Source of the DNA: Xylanimonas ulmi
GTDB lineage: Bacteria > Actinomycetota > Actinomycetes > Actinomycetales > Cellulomonadaceae
NCBI RefSeq assembly: GCF_004216535.1
Contig: NZ_SGWX01000001.1
Location: 3,286,001 to 3,350,000, forward strand
Direction: 5' to 3'
Length of the DNA: 64,000 nt
Below the pieces are notes generated by a model, which was not told the origin of the DNA, did not search any database, and was given only the letters and a program-made list of their open reading frames with translations. How positions within the stretch are numbered: position 1 is the first letter of the stretch; each line of letters starts with the position of its first letter. A program made the translations under genes and the position numbers. Positions 60,344 through 64,000 of this stretch are shown here, one piece after another.

Positions 60344-61620
60344 GCGGATCCTTCGGGGGCGGGCGGGGAGGTGGGCTGCGGGGAGGCGAGGGCCGCGTCG
60401 ACCTCGTGGCGGTGGACCGGCAGCGGCGGGTTGAGGCGGTTCTCGGCGAGCGCGACCACCAGGGCGAGCAGCACCAGCACGGCGCCGACGGCCGGGACCG
60501 CGCGCACCCCGACCGTCGCGGTCAGCGCCGCGCCGAGCGCCGAGCCCGAGGCGATGCCGAGGTTGAAGGTGGCCGAGGACACCGCGACGGCCATGTCGGT
60601 CGAGCCGGGCGCCACGAGCATCACGCGGTGCGAGAGCGCGGGCGGCACGGTCGCGAACGCGCCGCCGAACAGGATGAGCCCCACGATGGCGAACATATGG
60701 TTCGGGCTCAACGCCCACAGCAGCACCTGGGCGACCGCGACGATCGCGATCGCCGTGATGAGCGAGCCCGACGAGTGCCGGTCGAGCACGCGTCCGACGA
60801 CGAGCGCGCCGATCACACCGGCCCCGCCCTGGATCGCCAGCAGCCACGGCATGTCGGATCGCGCGTACCCGGCGACGTCCTGAAGGAGCTGGGTCACGAA
60901 CGTGATGAGCCCGAACGACCCGGTGACGACGAGAGCCGTGGTGACCAGTTGGAAGCCGAGCCGGCGCCGGCTCGGGAACGGGGCGCGTGAGGCGCCGCCC
61001 TCGGACGGCTTGACGGTCGGGAACAGCACGATCACGAGGACGAAGATGACCAGCGAGAGCGCCGCGACGGCCCAGAACGCGGCCCGCCACGTGGTGTGCT
61101 CGCCCAGCCAGGTGCCCGCGGGGATGCCGAGCACGGGGGCGAGCGAGTTGCCGAGGGCGAGGCGGGCCATGACCCGGCCGCGCACGCGCGGTGGGAACAG
61201 GCCCACGGTGCCGGGGATGACCGCGACCCAGAACAGGGCCTGGGCCAGCGCGGTGACCAGGCGCGCGGCGAAGAGCGACTCGTAGGTGTCGGCGAGGCCC
61301 GCCCACAGCGTCGTCACGGCGGCGAGCCCGACGGTCGCCGACAGCACCCAGCGCCGGGGCACACGCTTGGTCCAGAGCGCGAGCGGCACCGTGGCGACCA
61401 GGACCACGAGCGCGTAGCCCGTCACCAGCAGGCCGATGCGCGACGTCGTCGTCTCCAGGTCGGGCGCCATGAGCGTGAGCAGGCCGCTCGGCAGGCCCTC
61501 GACCAGCACGAACAGGAATGTCGAGACGGCCATCGCGACGAGGATCACGGTCGCGCGGCGCGGGTCGACGATCCCGGGGCGGCCGGGCGTGGGCGCGTGC
61601 TGTGAGGGGGTCACTGTCAC
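60340..61620 (-). CDS. MFS transporter, sugar-efflux/drug-exporter type
   Basis: The 426-residue transporter has twelve membrane segments. LGIPAGTWLGEHTTWRAAFW and FPPRVRGRVMARLALGNSLAP resemble the DHA1/SotB-AraJ efflux group, and PRRWVLSATVGLAAVTTLWAG is the loop after helix 2. It probably exports a sugar or drug. The GTG start lies 76 bp downstream of a 16-bp palindrome identical to the one before the other MFS gene (15153). The ychJ-like gene overlaps its end. Confidence 0.9.
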   Translation of the reverse strand: MTVTPSQHAPTPGRPGIVDPRRATVILVAMAVSTFLFVLVEGLPSGLLTLMAPDLETTTSRIGLLVTGYALVVLVATVPLALWTKRVPRRWVLSATVGLAAVTTLWAGLADTYESLFAARLVTALAQALFWVAVIPGTVGLFPPRVRGRVMARLALGNSLAPVLGIPAGTWLGEHTTWRAAFWAVAALSLVIFVLVIVLFPTVKPSEGGASRAPFPSRRRLGFQLVTTALVVTGSFGLITFVTQLLQDVAGYARSDMPWLLAIQGGAGVIGALVVGRVLDRHSSGSLITAIAIVAVAQVLLWALSPNHMFAIVGLILFGGAFATVPPALSHRVMLVAPGSTDMAVAVSSATFNLGIASGSALGAALTATVGVRAVPAVGAVLVLLALVVALAENRLNPPLPVHRHEVDAALASPQPTSPPAPEGSA

Positions 61621-61695
61621 GAGGGTGCCTTCCGGCGTCGGACGGCGCCCGCGGGGGGCGCGGGCGGGGGTGGGAGCCCGCGGACGCGAACCGGG

Positions 61696-61711
61696 GTCGA
61701 ATCGATTCTAC
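61696..61711 (-). promoter_or_regulatory. second copy of the 16-bp operator, upstream of the efflux MFS gene
   Basis: In gene orientation this site reads GTAGAATCGATTCGAC, identical to 15153-15168 and at almost the same distance from the start codon (about 75 versus 69 bp). It lies between the divergent MFS and hydrolase genes, so it could act on both. Confidence 0.8.
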
Positions 61712-61879
61712 GGAGTTGCGGCGGCCCGCGTGAGCACGAGGTGACGCGCGGTTGGCCCCTCTGCGTCCCGCGGGCCGCTCGACCTGCGCGCCGGGGCGCC
61801 CGAGGCGACGATGAGTTCGGCGCCGTCGCGACGTCTGCTCCACCACCCAGCCCAGCCATACCCAGCGAAGGAGCCCGCA

Positions 61880-62755
61880 GTGCCCGCCACGAAGACCGCG
61901 ACCCTCTCCGTCCCCGGAGCCGTGCTCACCTATGACGTCCACGACCCGTCCGAGCCCTCGGAGTCCTCGACCGCGCGACCGCTGTTCATCATCGGCAGCC
62001 CGATGGGCGCCGCGGGGTTCGCGACGCTCGTGAGCCACTTCCCCGACCGCACCGTGGTGGCCTACGACCCGCCCGGAGCGGACCGCAGCACGCTCACGGG
62101 CGCGGGTCCCCACCCCGACCCCGCCACGCGCGGCGCGGCGCTGCATGCGATCGCCGAGGCCGTCGGGCTCGGGCCGTACGACCTGTTCGCCAGCAGCGGC
62201 GGCGCCGTCGACGGCCTGGCGTGGATCCAGCAGTTCCCGCATGACCTGGTGCGCGCGGTGCTGCACGAGCCGCCGCTCGCGGCCGTGCTGCCCGACGGCG
62301 ACGTGGTGGCCGCCGCGATGGACGACGTGCACCTGACCTACGAGTCGCACGGCTTCGGCGCGGGGATGGCCAAGTTCATCGTGCTCGTCTCCACCGAGGG
62401 CGAGCTCGCGACACAGTTCCTCGACCAGCCCGCGCCCGACCCCGCGCAGTTCGGGCTGCCCACGGCCGACGACGGCGTGCGCGGCGACGCGCTGCTCGGC
62501 GTCAACATGCGCACCATGCAGCACTGGACTCCTGCGATCGCCGCGGTGGCGGCGTCCACGACCCACGTCATCCCGGCCTTCGGCGCCGAGTCGGGCGAGA
62601 CGATGGCGGCGCGCGCCGCCCGCGCGCTGGCGGGCGAGCTCGACATCGAGGCGGTCGCGCTTCCCGGGGACCACGCGGCGTTCCTGGGCGGCGAGTACGG
62701 CCAGACGGGCAAGCCCGAGGAGTTCGCGGCGGCGCTGCGCGACATCCTGGTCTGA
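61880..62755 (+). CDS. alpha/beta hydrolase
   Basis: The 291-residue hydrolase has LFIIGSPMGAAGFATLVSHF (oxyanion region), the nucleophile elbow FASSGGAVDGL (a variant AxSxG) and the His in LPGDHAAFLGGE. It belongs to the general esterase/epoxide-hydrolase-like group; the substrate is unknown. GTG 61880 with AAGGAG is preferred. It is divergent from the MFS gene and may share its operator, suggesting a hydrolase-exporter pair. Confidence 0.85.
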   Translation: MPATKTATLSVPGAVLTYDVHDPSEPSESSTARPLFIIGSPMGAAGFATLVSHFPDRTVVAYDPPGADRSTLTGAGPHPDPATRGAALHAIAEAVGLGPYDLFASSGGAVDGLAWIQQFPHDLVRAVLHEPPLAAVLPDGDVVAAAMDDVHLTYESHGFGAGMAKFIVLVSTEGELATQFLDQPAPDPAQFGLPTADDGVRGDALLGVNMRTMQHWTPAIAAVAASTTHVIPAFGAESGETMAARAARALAGELDIEAVALPGDHAAFLGGEYGQTGKPEEFAAALRDILV

Positions 62756-62950
62756 GCCCGGGCCGCGAGCCCGCCCGCCGCGGTACCTCCCCGGGGTAGG
62801 GGCAGTCGATCCTCGACCGGAGGCCGAGCGGGACGCGCCAGCAAGTCGCGCGCGACCCACCCCCGGCGCCTACCGTCGTGGCCACTCGAATGGCGTGCGC
62901 CCGCGCGCCGCCCGCCGCCCCCTCCCCGACCTGCGGCCCTGAGGAACTTC

Positions 62951-63826
62951 GTGAACTCTCGCACCCACGCGCGACACCGCGCCGAGCGCGCGACGCTGTC
63001 GACCCTGACCGGCGCCATCAAGGCCGTGGCCGGCGACGCCAAGGGCGCTGGTCGCAGCGCCGTCGTCGTCGCCACCGCTGGCGGCATCGCGATGTCGGCG
63101 ATGGCCCCCGCGGTCGCCGAGCCGCTGCCCGCCTCGGCCGACGAGACGGGCGAGATGGTGTTCTTGGCGCCCGTGTCGTCGGCTGACGACTCCGCGGTGG
63201 TGCTCGCCGACGCCGTCGCCGACCGGGTGCCCGCCGCACGCCGGACGGTCGTCCAGGGCGGCGAGGGGGACGAGACTCGGGCGCGAGTCGAGAAGCTGAG
63301 CTACCAGGCGCGCCACGCCCTGGCCGTGACGCCCGCGGTCACGGTGGCGCAGGAGGCGCGCATCGACGTCGAGCGTGTGAGCGACGACGGCGTGGTCCAG
63401 ACCGTCGACGTGACGCCCGCCCCGCCGCCCCGGCCCGTCGCGCCGGTGTCGCGGACGCCGGCTGCCTCGCGCAGCGCGGACCGCGGCGGCTGGGGCGCGG
63501 CGGCGTCGATCGCCCAGCGGTACACCGGCATCCCCTACGTGTGGGGTGGGTCCACCCCGGCGGGGTTCGACTGCTCGGGTCTGGTCGCCTACGTCTTCGG
63601 CCAGCTCGGCGTGAGCCTGCCGCACCAGTCCTCGGCGATCCGCAACTCGGCGCGCACCCAGCATGTCGCGCGGGCGCAGGCGCTGCCGGGGGACATCATC
63701 TGGTCGCCCGGTCACGTGACGATCTACATCGGCGGGGGCCGGCAGGTCGAGGCGGTGCGGCCCGGAGTCGCCTCGCGCGTCTCCCAGATCTGGCAGTCGA
63801 ACCCGCACTTCCTGCGCGTCGTGTGA
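62951..63826 (+). CDS. secreted C40 family peptidase (NlpC/P60)
   Basis: The 291-residue exported protein has a signal segment (about 35-57), a helical spacer (about 70-150), a Pro-rich linker and an NlpC/P60 domain (about 175-291). The catalytic Cys is in FDCSGLVAYVF near residue 207. The His is in SPGHVTIYIGGG near 254. GVSLPHQSSAI is typical. It cleaves peptidoglycan stem peptides outside the cell. GTG 62951 has GAGGAA upstream. The 195 bp before it show no riboswitch match. Confidence 0.92.
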   Translation: MNSRTHARHRAERATLSTLTGAIKAVAGDAKGAGRSAVVVATAGGIAMSAMAPAVAEPLPASADETGEMVFLAPVSSADDSAVVLADAVADRVPAARRTVVQGGEGDETRARVEKLSYQARHALAVTPAVTVAQEARIDVERVSDDGVVQTVDVTPAPPPRPVAPVSRTPAASRSADRGGWGAAASIAQRYTGIPYVWGGSTPAGFDCSGLVAYVFGQLGVSLPHQSSAIRNSARTQHVARAQALPGDIIWSPGHVTIYIGGGRQVEAVRPGVASRVSQIWQSNPHFLRVV

Positions 63827-63861
63827 GGCGCGGCCGCGCCGACGTGGTGGTCGCGGCCGGA

Positions 63862-63884
63862 GCATAAACCCCCGGGGGTATGCT
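63862..63884 (+). promoter_or_regulatory. CsoR/CstR-type operator overlapping a promoter
   Basis: ACCCCCGGGGGT at 63868-63879 is a perfect palindrome flanked by GCAT and ATGC, like the G/C-run operators of CsoR-family persulfide or copper sensors. TATGCT at 63879-63884 is a good -10 element, so repressor and polymerase would compete. The ATG lies 7 bp later, suggesting a leaderless mRNA. Confidence 0.7.
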
Positions 63885-63891
63885 CCGAGTC

Positions 63892-64000
63892 ATGAAGATC
63901 GTCATCGTGGGCGGGGTCGCCGCCGGAATGAGCGCCGCTGCGCGAGCCCGGCGCCTCGACGAGTCCGCCGAGATCGTCGTCCTCGAACGCGGTGAGCACG
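63892..64000 (+). CDS. FAD-dependent oxidoreductase (CoA-disulfide-reductase type), N-terminal fragment
   Basis: Only the first 36 residues are visible before the window ends: MKIVIVGGVAAGMSAAARAR, the GxGxxG-like ADP-binding loop of FAD, then RLDESAEIVVLERGEH. This opening (GGVAAGMSAAARARR) is typical of CoA-disulfide reductase/NADH oxidase-like proteins, often fused to rhodanese and found in persulfide-responsive operons. The operator upstream supports this. Confidence 0.85.
   Translation, partial: MKIVIVGGVAAGMSAAARARRLDESAEIVVLERGEH

Noticed and set aside
62756-62950. c-di-AMP riboswitch before the NlpC/P60 gene
   Set aside because: No conserved core was found and the leader is short.

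Overview
This window is 64 kb of very GC-rich (roughly three-quarters G+C) actinobacterial chromosome. The gene content points to a free-living member of the Micrococcales, probably the Cellulomonadaceae/Promicromonosporaceae group. The evidence is the gcvPTH order behind a tandem glycine riboswitch, a 13E12-type HNH protein behind an actinobacterial SOS box, an F420-type luciferase-like oxidoreductase, SigE-family sigma factor usage, and GTG starts with apparently leaderless mRNAs. The taxonomic call is inference, since no rRNA or tRNA gene is visible. About 57 protein genes are supported, one truncated at each end. There is no prophage, insertion sequence or CRISPR array.

Layout. 1-6.7 kb holds a truncated GNAT acetyltransferase, an alpha/beta hydrolase, a NIF3-like protein, a lipoprotein serpin, an aminotransferase, an EEP-fold phosphatase/nuclease and small membrane proteins. 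6.8-13.1 kb holds a LysR regulator, then the glycine riboswitch and gcvP-gcvT-gcvH, then an orphan LuxR-type HTH protein. 13.3-21.6 kb holds a Nudix hydrolase, an MFS exporter, metF, a NYN/OST-HTH protein, plsC, an App1-like phosphatase, an LLM oxidoreductase and tag. 21.6-25.5 kb holds a TetR regulator with a large operator and the two-gene drug-type ABC exporter it probably controls, then PspC and macro-domain genes. 25.7-33 kb holds the SOS-type DUF222/HNH protein and the giant helicase HrpA. 33-36.3 kb holds an M15 peptidase with a PASTA-like tail, a STAS protein and a DUF2993 protein. 36.4-40.1 kb is a polar amino-acid ABC operon with two tandem paralogous binding proteins. 40.1-42.9 kb holds a SigE-family sigma/membrane-partner pair, an Excalibur protein and a cold-shock protein. 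43.2-48.8 kb is a branched-chain amino-acid (liv) system split into two convergent units. 49-64 kb holds oligopeptidase B, CHAD, a GH3 lipoprotein, SRPBCC, a threonine-aldolase-like enzyme, VanZ, a histidine phosphatase, a RecB-like nuclease/helicase, YchJ, MFS, a hydrolase, NlpC/P60, and the start of a persulfide-type FAD oxidoreductase.

How the genes work together. The glycine cleavage system and MetF both feed one-carbon metabolism. Three ABC systems import amino acids or export drugs. The two liv units carry the same regulatory motifs, so they are probably one regulon.

Most interesting signals. (1) A 23-bp palindromic repeat sits in frame inside four conserved genes (gcvP, hrpA, a threonine-aldolase-like gene and a RecB/AAA helicase), three of them with adjacent duplications that are multiples of 3 bp. 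(2) An identical 16-bp palindrome lies about 70 bp upstream of two unrelated MFS genes 46 kb apart. (3) A near-perfect LexA box lies at the promoter of the DUF222/HNH gene. (4) Palindromes overlap the promoters of the lysR, tetR, amino-acid-binding-protein and FAD-oxidoreductase genes. (5) A LivH permease is fused to a secreted Ig-like domain.
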